Of a DNA stretch of 5,863 nucleotides, positions 1 to 5,594 are shown in pieces. How positions within the stretch are numbered: the first letter of the stretch is position 1; each line of letters opens with the position of its first letter. This stretch comes from Nanobdellota archaeon. GTDB lineage: Archaea; Nanobdellota; Nanobdellia; Pacearchaeales; GW2011-AR1. The stretch spans positions 1 to 5,863 of the forward strand of contig JAHIWJ010000058.1 in NCBI GenBank assembly GCA_018816205.1, read 5' to 3'. The notes beneath the pieces were generated by a model, which was given only the letters and a program-made list of their open reading frames with translations, ran no database searches and was not told the origin of the DNA. Made by a program: the position numbers and the translations under genes.

Positions 1-2
1 GT

Positions 3-119
3 CCAAACGTCAGAGAAATTCCAGCATGGTACATCCCAAATTCAGAAGCCAAATTTCACTACGGCTTTCTCACTCTGAATGAAGTTTCCGAAATGGCTGG
101 CTGTGAACTGGAAAAGTAA
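3..119 (+). CDS. C-terminal fragment of an unrecognised protein
   Basis: An open frame enters from the left edge and ends at TAA 117-119, giving 38 residues. The peptide contains AWYIPNSEAKFHYGFLTLNE and ends in GCELEK. It has an aromatic and charged mix typical of a folded protein, and the other two plus frames are either broken within this stretch or much less protein-like. The start lies outside the window, so domain content cannot be judged and I do not recognise the family. It precedes the HTH regulator on the same strand by 46 bp, but the regulator has its own TATA box in that gap, so the two need not be co-transcribed. Confidence 0.55.
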   Translation, partial: PNVREIPAWYIPNSEAKFHYGFLTLNEVSEMAGCELEK

Positions 120-136
120 ACGCCGTTAACTAAATC

Positions 137-144
137 CTTATATA
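137..144 (+). promoter_or_regulatory. TATA box of the HTH regulator gene
   Basis: CTTATATA begins 29 nt before the A of ATG 166. This is the distance at which archaeal transcription would start at or next to the start codon, so the mRNA is predicted to be leaderless. There is no Shine-Dalgarno motif before the ATG. GTTAAC palindromes at 125-130 and 157-162 flank the box. Confidence 0.7.
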
Positions 145-165
145 TCCTTAACACTTGTTAACAGC

Positions 166-555
166 ATGTACTACTTGCCTCAAGAAATCGAAGTCTGGTA
201 TGTCATTCCCGCAGTTCGTAGTCAGATTGCTCGCTGTCTTATCGAAGACTTCGACGCATCTTACGAAAGAGTGGGAAACATCCTCGGAGTTAGCCGGGCC
301 GCAATTTCTCAATACGTAAAAGGAAAGCGCGCCGCAAAAATAAAACTCCCTACCGAACTTGGTCCCAAAATCATGGCCACCTGCAAGACCTTAATCAAAG
401 ATGATACAAAAGCAGTTGAAGAAATCGACAAGTTACTCGCACATATGAGATCAAAAGGGCTTACATTTTCAGTTTGCGGGAAACTCAAAGAAGGAGTCCT
501 CGATGAATGTAGCGAAGTCAACTTTCGGGAAGGAAACTACCGAAAAGTAAAATAG
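166..555 (+). CDS. HTH transcriptional regulator, COG2522-like
   Basis: This 129-residue protein is a probable DNA-binding regulator. Residues 1-30 match the usual lead-in of the archaeal COG2522 group (a short polar start, then a helix with IPAVRSQIARCLIEDF). Residues 32-55 form a helix-turn-helix of the lambda-repressor/Cro type: VGNILGVSRAAISQYVKGKR, with the recognition helix around SRAAISQYV. The C-terminal half (68-108) is helical and has single cysteines at 73, 104 and 115. COG2522 relatives often carry a CxxC-like pair in this area; a clear pair is absent here, so metal binding is doubtful. The start at 166 is supported by the TATA box 29 nt upstream. The next gene, a diadenylate cyclase-domain protein, begins 51 bp downstream from its own promoter. 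The targets are unknown. Family assignment is from pattern memory, whereas the HTH is directly visible. Confidence 0.8.
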   Translation: MYYLPQEIEVWYVIPAVRSQIARCLIEDFDASYERVGNILGVSRAAISQYVKGKRAAKIKLPTELGPKIMATCKTLIKDDTKAVEEIDKLLAHMRSKGLTFSVCGKLKEGVLDECSEVNFREGNYRKVK

Positions 556-577
556 TTCCGCAAAATTCTACAAAAGA

Positions 578-585
578 TATTTATA
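578..585 (+). promoter_or_regulatory. TATA box of the diadenylate cyclase-domain gene
   Basis: TATTTATA begins 29 nt before ATG 607, the same spacing as the other plus-strand genes here. A leaderless mRNA is predicted. The preceding purine-rich bases (AAAAGA) could serve as the TFB recognition element. Confidence 0.7.
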
Positions 586-606
586 CCCAAGGGATTTTCT
601 TCACTC

Positions 607-1191
607 ATGACCGATGAAGACTTCAAGGAACTGCAAGAATTTTTAATTCAAGTGAGCATCAAAGTCGCGAAGCGCGGCGAAGGTGCAATCTTCGCTGTCG
701 GCGGCAATGTCCCACACAAACCCCTTGTTGAACAGTCAGTTCCGCCATTCAAAGTCACATCAAATCCAAAGCTTCTTGAATCCTTGGCTTTGATGGACGG
801 TGCAATAATAATTGACGAAAAAGGTATTCTTGTCGCCTACGGAACCATGATAAAAAGCTCAGGTGTCTTTCACAACTACGGCACTCGCCACAGCGCCGCA
901 ATCAGCGCATCAAAGAAAGCAAAACTAGTTGTAATGGTCTCAGAAGAAGATAAAAAAGTCAGAATCTTCAAAGCAGGAAAAATGGTGATGCAAATTGATC
1001 CATTTGCGAAAGGCATCGAAAAATCCGTAACAGAAGCAGTCAATGTCTTGGAATCTGTCGGAGCAGGCACGCTAGGTGCAATAGGAACAACATTACTGGT
1101 ACCAAGCCTGGGAATTTATCTTGTTCCAGGAATAGTTCTCTTCGGTTCTGCATATTATCTTGCCAAAGGCATAAAAAAACACTTCGGGTAA
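607..1191 (+). CDS. Diadenylate cyclase (DAC/DisA_N domain) protein with C-terminal hydrophobic tail
   Basis: This 194-residue protein has the DAC domain that condenses two ATP into the second messenger c-di-AMP. Residues 1-35 form the N-terminal helix and strand (AKRGEGAIFAV). The DGA motif is at 64-66 (LMDGAIIID), and the second nucleotide-binding motif is at 92-96 (YGTRHSAA). A VVMVSEEDKKVRIFKAGK segment (108-125) is the strand pair that usually follows. In bacterial DisA and CdaA the second motif is normally RHR; here it is RHS, with Ser96 replacing an arginine that contacts the ATP phosphates. This may be a lineage variant or may alter activity. Residues about 150-188 are Gly-rich and hydrophobic, followed by KGIKKH. 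This suggests one or two membrane helices at the C-terminus, whereas CdaA carries its membrane helices at the N-terminus. Archaeal c-di-AMP synthases are called DacZ; whether this is an orthologue is uncertain, so no symbol is given. Confidence 0.8.
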   Translation: MTDEDFKELQEFLIQVSIKVAKRGEGAIFAVGGNVPHKPLVEQSVPPFKVTSNPKLLESLALMDGAIIIDEKGILVAYGTMIKSSGVFHNYGTRHSAAISASKKAKLVVMVSEEDKKVRIFKAGKMVMQIDPFAKGIEKSVTEAVNVLESVGAGTLGAIGTTLLVPSLGIYLVPGIVLFGSAYYLAKGIKKHFG

Positions 1192-1199
1192 AGGCAAAG

Positions 1200-1207
1200 T
1201 TTAAAAA
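1200..1207 (+). promoter_or_regulatory. TATA box of rpoN
   Basis: TTTAAAAA begins 29 nt before ATG 1229 and only 8 nt after the cyclase stop codon. rpoN therefore appears to have its own promoter and a leaderless mRNA, although read-through from upstream is also possible. Confidence 0.65.
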
Positions 1208-1228
1208 CCAATTTTCCAAGTAATTAAC

Positions 1229-1426
1229 ATGATAATTCCAGTCAGATGTATGAGTTGCGGCAAACCAATCGGCCACCTCTGGGCAGAATACAAAAAGCGC
1301 AAGGATTCTGGAGAAGAAGCTGGAAAAATTCTAGACGATCTAGGCCTAACAAGATATTGTTGCAGAGCCACTTTGCTCGGCCACGCCGACATGCTCCCAG
1401 AAATCACTAAGTTCAAGAAATCTTAA
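1229..1426 (+). CDS. rpoN: DNA-directed RNA polymerase subunit N (Rpb10 homologue)
   Basis: This 65-residue protein has the full length of the archaeal subunit N family. It is a small zinc-binding component of RNA polymerase that, with subunits D, L and P, helps assemble the enzyme core. The diagnostic N-terminus MIIPVRCMSCGKPIG supplies Cys7 and Cys10, and RYCCR (42-46) supplies the paired Cys44 and Cys45, together giving the atypical zinc site of Rpb10. The helix LDDLGL before RYCC also fits. After RYCC the sequence ATLLGHADMLPE departs somewhat from the common RRMLLTHVDLID pattern. In many archaea rpoN sits with rpl18e, rpl13 and rps9; none of these is adjacent here. This archaeal rpoN is unrelated to the bacterial sigma-54 gene of the same name. 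Confidence 0.95.
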   Translation: MIIPVRCMSCGKPIGHLWAEYKKRKDSGEEAGKILDDLGLTRYCCRATLLGHADMLPEITKFKKS

Positions 1427-1446
1427 TTTTGTCAAAATCACTTTTT
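1427..1446 (+). terminator. Possible T-rich terminator after rpoN
   Basis: TTTT at 1427-1430 directly follows the rpoN stop codon, and TTTTT lies at 1442-1446. Archaeal RNA polymerase can stop at T-runs without a hairpin, so this is a plausible weak termination zone ahead of the ketoacyl synthase promoter. No stem-loop is evident. Confidence 0.3.
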
Positions 1447-1459
1447 CATTACTATAAAC

Positions 1460-1467
1460 CTTAAAAA
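1460..1467 (+). promoter_or_regulatory. TATA box of the ketoacyl synthase gene
   Basis: CTTAAAAA begins 29 nt before ATG 1489, predicting a leaderless mRNA. A second AT-rich candidate, ACTATAAACC at 1451-1460, lies slightly further upstream but does not fit the spacing seen in the other genes. Confidence 0.6.
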
Positions 1468-1488
1468 CGTTCCTTATCTAAGATTTCA

Positions 1489-2745
1489 ATGGTGAAACAG
1501 GTAGTTGTCACAGGAATGGGTTGTATAACCTCCATAGGAAATAATGTTGCAGATTTTACAACCGCCCTCCAAGAAGGCAGATCCGGCGCAGGCAATATCC
1601 AAAGACCAGACCTCTTAAAATTTCTATCCGGCTTTGATGTTCAAATTGCTTGCGAAGTAAGAAACCCTCCGCTCGATAGATTTTTTGATACAAGGGAATT
1701 GAAAAGACTTGATCCAAGCTCCCAATTTGCAATTATGGCTGCAGAAGAGGCGAGACAGAATGCAGGATTAACAGACTGGAACGGAGACCCATATAGAGCA
1801 GCAGTAATTCTTGGTGCAGACATTGGGGGAGTTCGGACATACGAAGAACAATTACTCAAAATGACAGAAAAGGGACCAAGTAAAGTCAGCACTTTTACAA
1901 TTCCAAAACTTATGCCGAATGCACTTGCAGCAAATCTTTCCAGCAGATTTGGTTACCACGGAGATTCTTTTACAGTTAACAAAGCCTGCAGTTCAGCAAC
2001 CGGTGCAATGGGTGTTGCATTCAGGGCAGTCCAACGCGGCGAGTACGATTTTGTAATAACAGGCGGCTCAAGTGCAGCTACAACTTCGCTGGCCATAGCA
2101 GGTTTTAGCAACATGAAAGCCTTGACAAGTGCATACAACGATAATCCTAAAGGGGCATCCAGACCTTTTGATTTGAACAGAAGCGGTTTCGTCATAGGCG
2201 AGGGCGCGGGGATTTTAGTATTTGAAGAGCTGGAACATGCCAAGGCGAGGAGTGTGCCAATAATAGCAGAAGTTATAGGCTATGGCGTATCCTGCGACGC
2301 ACAAGATATTGTTCAGCCCTGCGAAACAGGGGAATATGCAGCACGAGCACTTGTAAACGCACTAAATGATGCAAGAATCTCCCCAGAACAAGTAGACTAT
2401 ATTAATGCCCACGGAACCGCCACGCCTTTAGGAGATATAGCAGAAACTCGCGCGATAAAGAGGGCATTCGGACAACATGCTTACCGTATTCCTATTAGCT
2501 CAACAAAATCCATGCACGGCCACGCCCTCGGAGCAGCCGGCGGCATAGAAGTTATTGCCGCAATCGGAGCAATACGCGACGGAGTTATCCCGCCAACAAT
2601 AAACCTTGAAAATCCAGACCCAGAATGCGATTTGAATTATACCCCAAATCAGGCCATAGAGCGACCAGTTAACGTTGCAATCTCAGAAAATTTCGGCTTC
2701 GGCGGCCACAACGATGTTTTGCTTGTCAGAGAATGGAAGGAATAA
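1489..2745 (+). CDS. fabF: Beta-ketoacyl-ACP synthase II (FabF-like condensing enzyme)
   Basis: This 418-residue protein is close to the usual KAS II length of about 410-415. KAS II enzymes perform the decarboxylative Claisen condensation of an acyl group with malonyl-ACP. The thiolase-fold landmarks are all present. They are an N-terminal VVVTGMGCITSIGN (5-18), nucleophile Cys167 in NKACSSATGA, His308 in NAHGTATPLGD, Lys340 and His345 in STKSMHGHALGAAGG, and the Gly-rich NFGFGGHND (401-409) whose Phe404 matches the acyl-pocket gatekeeper. The Cys-His-His set indicates an active condensing enzyme rather than a chain-length factor. Position 343 is His, where E. coli FabF has Thr. No ACP, reductase, dehydratase or malonyl transferase lies in the window, so the substrate is unknown. 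Archaeal membrane lipids are isoprenoid, which makes a FabF-type enzyme noteworthy. The archaeal-style promoter argues that it is expressed by this host. The gene ends 25 bp before the convergent EF-1-alpha stop. Confidence 0.88.
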   Translation: MVKQVVVTGMGCITSIGNNVADFTTALQEGRSGAGNIQRPDLLKFLSGFDVQIACEVRNPPLDRFFDTRELKRLDPSSQFAIMAAEEARQNAGLTDWNGDPYRAAVILGADIGGVRTYEEQLLKMTEKGPSKVSTFTIPKLMPNALAANLSSRFGYHGDSFTVNKACSSATGAMGVAFRAVQRGEYDFVITGGSSAATTSLAIAGFSNMKALTSAYNDNPKGASRPFDLNRSGFVIGEGAGILVFEELEHAKARSVPIIAEVIGYGVSCDAQDIVQPCETGEYAARALVNALNDARISPEQVDYINAHGTATPLGDIAETRAIKRAFGQHAYRIPISSTKSMHGHALGAAGGIEVIAAIGAIRDGVIPPTINLENPDPECDLNYTPNQAIERPVNVAISENFGFGGHNDVLLVREWKE

Positions 2746-2770
2746 TTGTTCTAAACTAATCTACAAAGAA

Positions 2771-4054
2771 TTAAGCCTTAGCTTTCAACTCAATACAAAC
2801 GCCAGCAGCAACTGTCGCCCCAGCATCTCTAATTGCAAACCTAGCCATATGAGGGTTATCTGCCTGCGTTTCCAAACATAAGTTGCCCATAGGTTTCAAT
2901 CTAACCTTTGCGACATCCCCATTCTTCAAAAAGTCTGGTTTTTCAGTCTTAGTGCCATCAGGAGAAGTTTTTTCAATCAGCTCAATAAACTGACAGGGTA
3001 CCTGAGCAGTATGGATGTGGAATACAGGGGTGTATCCTTTTGCAATAACAGTGGGGTGTGCAATAACTGCAACCTGAGCTACAAATTCTTCAACAACTTT
3101 CATTGGTTTACTAGCATCACAAATAACATCTCCTCGAGCAACATCTTTTTTACCAATGCCTCGAATGTTAGCACCAACGTTATCTCCAGGCTCCGCGCTC
3201 GGCAATGCTTCATGGTGCATTTCAACAGTCTTAACTTCACCTGTAACACCCTTTCCAGTTCGTCCAGGCAACGCAATGATTTTCATACCAGGTTTCATAA
3301 TTCCAGTCTCAATCTTTCCAACAGGAACAGTACCAATACCTTTAATTTCATAAACATCCTGAATTGGCATTCTCAAAGGCAAATTAACTGGCTTTTCAGG
3401 CAATTTGAAGATATCAAGCTGCTCAAGTACAGTTGGACCCTTGTACCATGGCAGATTAGGTGACTTCTCATTCAGATTGTCCCCTTTCAACCCAGAAACC
3501 GGAATAAAGTTTGTAGTATCTGGGTTATATCCCCTCTGCTTAATAACCTTTGAAACGTCTTCCTTAATCCTATTGAATTCCTCTTCTTTGTATCCTACAG
3601 TGTCCATTTTGTTGATTAAGACTGCAATCTCTCCAACACCCATTGTTTTCAATAGAGTAGCATGCTCAATTGTCTGAGGCTGTACACCAGCACCCTGACC
3701 AGCTGCAACAACAAGAAATGCACAGTCTGCCTGGCTCGCACCAGTAATCATGTTCTTAACGAAGTCCCTGTGTCCAGGAGCATCAATAATTGTAACCTCA
3801 AACTTTTGAGTAATCAACTTTTGATAAGAAAGGTCAATAGTAACTCCTCTTTCTCTTTCTTCCTTGAATCGGTCCATAAAGTAAGCGAATTCAAAACCAA
3901 CTTTGCCATGCTTCTGAGCTTCAGCTTTCAATTTCTCTAGCTGCTGCTCTGGCAAGTTGCCAGTCTTGTACATCAAATGTCCAATTGTCGTCGATTTTCC
4001 ATGGTCAACGTGTCCCACGAAAGCGACGTTCAATACAGGTTTTGTCTTTGCCAT
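2771..4054 (-). CDS. tuf: Translation elongation factor 1-alpha (aEF1A)
   Basis: This 427-residue GTPase delivers aminoacyl-tRNA to the ribosomal A site in the cytoplasm. It has the length and domain order of archaeal EF-1-alpha. The GTPase domain (1 to about 220) carries G1 GHVDHGKS (14-21), G2 RGVTID (69-74), G3 DAPGH (91-95), G4 NKMD (148-151) and G5 SGLKG (187-191). Beta-barrel domain 2 begins near PLRMPIQDVYEIKGIGTVPV (226-245), and domain 3 runs from about residue 323 to the end, with RFAIRDAGATVAAG at 405-418. The FKEERERGVTID loop and the overall layout follow archaeal/eukaryotic EF1A rather than bacterial EF-Tu. No intein or frameshift is seen. The TATA box lies 36 nt upstream of the start, so a 7-nt leader is predicted. 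The transposase gene upstream runs in the same direction and stops 63 bp before this start. Confidence 0.97.
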   Translation of the reverse strand: MAKTKPVLNVAFVGHVDHGKSTTIGHLMYKTGNLPEQQLEKLKAEAQKHGKVGFEFAYFMDRFKEERERGVTIDLSYQKLITQKFEVTIIDAPGHRDFVKNMITGASQADCAFLVVAAGQGAGVQPQTIEHATLLKTMGVGEIAVLINKMDTVGYKEEEFNRIKEDVSKVIKQRGYNPDTTNFIPVSGLKGDNLNEKSPNLPWYKGPTVLEQLDIFKLPEKPVNLPLRMPIQDVYEIKGIGTVPVGKIETGIMKPGMKIIALPGRTGKGVTGEVKTVEMHHEALPSAEPGDNVGANIRGIGKKDVARGDVICDASKPMKVVEEFVAQVAVIAHPTVIAKGYTPVFHIHTAQVPCQFIELIEKTSPDGTKTEKPDFLKNGDVAKVRLKPMGNLCLETQADNPHMARFAIRDAGATVAAGVCIELKAKA

Positions 4055-4082
4055 GTTATGTAAAAGTGTTTATTTCTGCGGG

Positions 4083-4090
4083 TATTTAAA
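4083..4090 (-). promoter_or_regulatory. TATA box of the EF-1-alpha gene
   Basis: On the minus strand this reads TTTAAATA, a near-consensus archaeal TATA box, preceded by CGAAAAC, which fits the TFB recognition element. It begins 36 nt before the start codon, 7 nt more than in the other genes here, so a short leader (ACATAAC) is predicted. The AT-rich mobile segment begins only a few bases further upstream. Confidence 0.75.
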
Positions 4091-4117
4091 GTTTTCGTTG
4101 TGAGAGAGTGTTAGGAA

Positions 4118-5356
4118 TTAGGGAGTTATCACATTTTTCTCCTCTCCTGTTAAGTTGCGGGAGTTATTGTATTTAATTGAGTTTAAGAGTAAGGTTTCCC
4201 AAGCGTTTCCTTTTAATCCAATTCCACATTTATCCGCAGGTGTTAAGTTTTGTCTTGCGTTCTTTCTCACGAAGTTATGGAATATCTTAAATCCATCTTG
4301 ATAACTTTGAACATCTGTAACTCCTCTCCTGACCTTATGAAATTCCTTTTGGTGTGAGTGATGGCTTTCTATTGCGTTATTGTTTATGATTTTTCTCTTT
4401 CCAACAATAGAAGTATGCTTAACTTTTCTCTCATTTCCCCAATTTCTAAATGCTTTCCTAACTCCATCCTGATAACCTGCGTATCTGTCTGTGATTATCT
4501 GATAAGGTATTTTGCCGTTCTGCTTATGTGCAACTTCAAAGACGTGCTGTGCGTCTTTCTTGCTTCTTGAACGCCCAGAACACTCCGAAGCTAAAAGGAA
4601 TTTAGTTTTGTTATCCATAACATTCCAAACATAATCAAAGTTCTTATTAGGGTTTTTCTTATCCTTTCCTCTTTTAGTTAAAATCAAAGTTTCGTCTGCG
4701 TTCCAAACTCCTTTAATTTGTGGTTGTATCTTCTCGCTGTATTTCTCCATTATGTTCCCGAACTTCAAAACCCAATCTCTAATGGTGACGTGAGAGATTT
4801 TAAGATTGTAAAACTGCTCAAATTGGTGTGAAATATCCCTATAACTTAAACCTCTATAATAGCAATCCATAGCTAAGCAAACAAGTTTAGCGTTACCTTT
4901 AATGTTCTTGATAGGTGTTAGAACAAACCTCTTTTTACAATCTCGGCACTCGTATCTTTGCTTTGTGCCTATTTTAGTTTTTCTCTTTCCTGATTTAATT
5001 AGGTTTTCAGATTGACAATCTGGGCATAAATCTTTTTGTGGCGTGTCTATGATTAACTCTATTTCTCTCTCTACTTGTGGCTCTACTTCATATTTCGCCT
5101 TAATCTTCTCAAACAATAGAATGGCTTTAATGTGTTTACAATAAAGATTTTTACCCGCACACCTTCGCTTAAAGTCCTCACACTCGCAAGAATAAGCGTC
5201 TATGTGAGTTACTTTATATTTTCTGTCTGAATTTTGAGAAGGCACAAGATAAGTAAACTCGTCTAATGCTTGTGGCTCTCCTTTCTGTAAAATCGCCTTT
5301 GCTCTTTCGTTTCTCCATTCAGAGAAATTCTTAATATATTCTTGTGTGTTTATCAT
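4118..5356 (-). CDS. IS6/IS240-like DDE transposase with SWIM and zinc-ribbon domains
   Basis: This 412-residue protein is a transposase. From the N-terminus it has a SWIM-type zinc finger (Cys57, Cys59, Cys73, His75 in CxC...CxH), a zinc ribbon (Cys111, Cys114, Cys137, Cys140; CPDC...CRDC), and a helix-turn-helix region (about 156-199, with GLSYRDISHQF and HVTIRDWV). An RNase H-fold catalytic core follows, with Asp221 in WNADET, Asp290 in IITDRYAGY and Glu330 in NNAIESHH. The core and the C-terminal LTPADKCGIG resemble the IS6/IS240 group, but the second Asp to Glu spacing (39 residues between) is longer than the usual 34 or so, and the protein is much longer than typical IS6 enzymes. All catalytic residues are present and the frame is intact, so it may be active. 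The frame is open to an ATG at 5401, but I place the start at 5356. The extra residues would be translated from the promoter, and a perfect TTTATATA box sits 29 nt before 5356. Confidence 0.88.
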   Translation of the reverse strand: MINTQEYIKNFSEWRNERAKAILQKGEPQALDEFTYLVPSQNSDRKYKVTHIDAYSCECEDFKRRCAGKNLYCKHIKAILLFEKIKAKYEVEPQVEREIELIIDTPQKDLCPDCQSENLIKSGKRKTKIGTKQRYECRDCKKRFVLTPIKNIKGNAKLVCLAMDCYYRGLSYRDISHQFEQFYNLKISHVTIRDWVLKFGNIMEKYSEKIQPQIKGVWNADETLILTKRGKDKKNPNKNFDYVWNVMDNKTKFLLASECSGRSRSKKDAQHVFEVAHKQNGKIPYQIITDRYAGYQDGVRKAFRNWGNERKVKHTSIVGKRKIINNNAIESHHSHQKEFHKVRRGVTDVQSYQDGFKIFHNFVRKNARQNLTPADKCGIGLKGNAWETLLLNSIKYNNSRNLTGEEKNVITP

Positions 5357-5377
5357 ATAAGTATATAGGTATAGTGG

Positions 5378-5385
5378 TATATAAA
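5378..5385 (-). promoter_or_regulatory. TATA box of the transposase gene
   Basis: On the minus strand this reads TTTATATA, the archaeal consensus. It begins 29 nt before the ATG at 5356, which supports that start and predicts a leaderless mRNA. Confidence 0.7.
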
Positions 5386-5427
5386 TATATCTATACTTCA
5401 CTACATATATACCATACTACATAAATA

Positions 5428-5435
5428 TTTAAATA
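5428..5435 (+). promoter_or_regulatory. TATA box of the ribbon-helix-helix gene
   Basis: TTTAAATA begins 29 nt before ATG 5457, predicting a leaderless mRNA. The identical octamer is used by the EF-1-alpha gene. Confidence 0.65.
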
Positions 5436-5456
5436 CCAACAGAGGTATAGATAGAT

Positions 5457-5594
5457 ATGGCAAAGAAAAAAACGAGTTTAGTTATTGATGAGGATTTATG
5501 GCAAGAGGTTAAAATTCATTGTATCAAAGAGAGGCGAGATATTTCGGAGTGGATGGAAGAAATTATTAGAAAAGAGTTGAAGAAGAAAAACTAA
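5457..5594 (+). CDS. Small ribbon-helix-helix (CopG/Arc-like) DNA-binding protein
   Basis: This 45-residue protein begins MAKKKTSLVIDEDLWQEVKI and ends in a lysine-rich tail. The pattern is that of a ribbon-helix-helix repressor. A short basic start leads into a beta strand (TSLVI, 6-10) that would pair in the dimer and read DNA. Helix A (about 12-25) follows, then a turn at RRDIS, and helix B (about 30-43, EWMEEIIRKELKK). Such proteins act as dimers, often repressing their own promoter or a neighbouring gene. It is divergent from the transposase and shares a control region with repeated GTATAG sites, so control of transposase expression is a reasonable but unproven idea. It could equally be a resident plasmid- or antitoxin-type regulator that the transposase landed beside; no toxin gene is visible. 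The promoter with the standard 29-nt spacing supports it being a real gene despite its size. Its stop codon overlaps the stop of the convergent frame. Confidence 0.75.
   Translation: MAKKKTSLVIDEDLWQEVKIHCIKERRDISEWMEEIIRKELKKKN

Larger units (their letters stand above)
5357..5456. promoter_or_regulatory. Divergent promoter region with repeated GTATAG hexamers
   Basis: About 100 bp of very AT-rich DNA separate the transposase and ribbon-helix-helix starts, and it holds a TATA box for each. GTATAG occurs at 5369-5374 and 5445-5450 (both as GGTATAG), and its inverse CTATAC at 5391-5396. The first and the inverted copies straddle the transposase TATA box symmetrically. Related TATACC and ATACC sequences occur near 5408 and 5434. 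Short repeated half-sites like these would suit a ribbon-helix-helix repressor, but AT-rich sequence makes chance repeats likely. Confidence 0.4.

Noticed and set aside
1641..2243. Minus-strand open frames opposite the ketoacyl synthase
   Set aside because: They are low-complexity shadow frames with no domain pattern and no upstream TATA box, and they lie opposite conserved active-site coding sequence.
3011..3463. 150-residue plus-strand open frame opposite EF-1-alpha
   Set aside because: It is antisense to a strongly conserved gene, rich in Asn, Ser and Phe as expected of a shadow frame, and has no promoter at the usual spacing.
4121..4167. GGGAGTTAT repeated at 4121-4129 and 4159-4167, and CTCCTCTCCTG at 4139-4149 and 4321-4331
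   Set aside because: Both repeats involve the coding end of the transposase and are explained by similar codons. They have no array structure and no second copy at the other side of the element.
5357..5401. Upstream ATG at 5401 as the transposase start
   Set aside because: The extra 15 residues (tyrosine- and isoleucine-rich) are translated from the AT-rich promoter region, and the consensus TATA box would then lie inside the coding region.
4109..5441. TGTTAGGAATTA at 4109-4120 against TAAATACCAACA at 5430-5441 as terminal inverted repeats of a shorter IS
   Set aside because: Only 9 of 12 positions agree, and the right copy overlaps the TATA box of the small gene. No target duplication flanks the pair, so it is not distinguishable from chance in AT-rich DNA.
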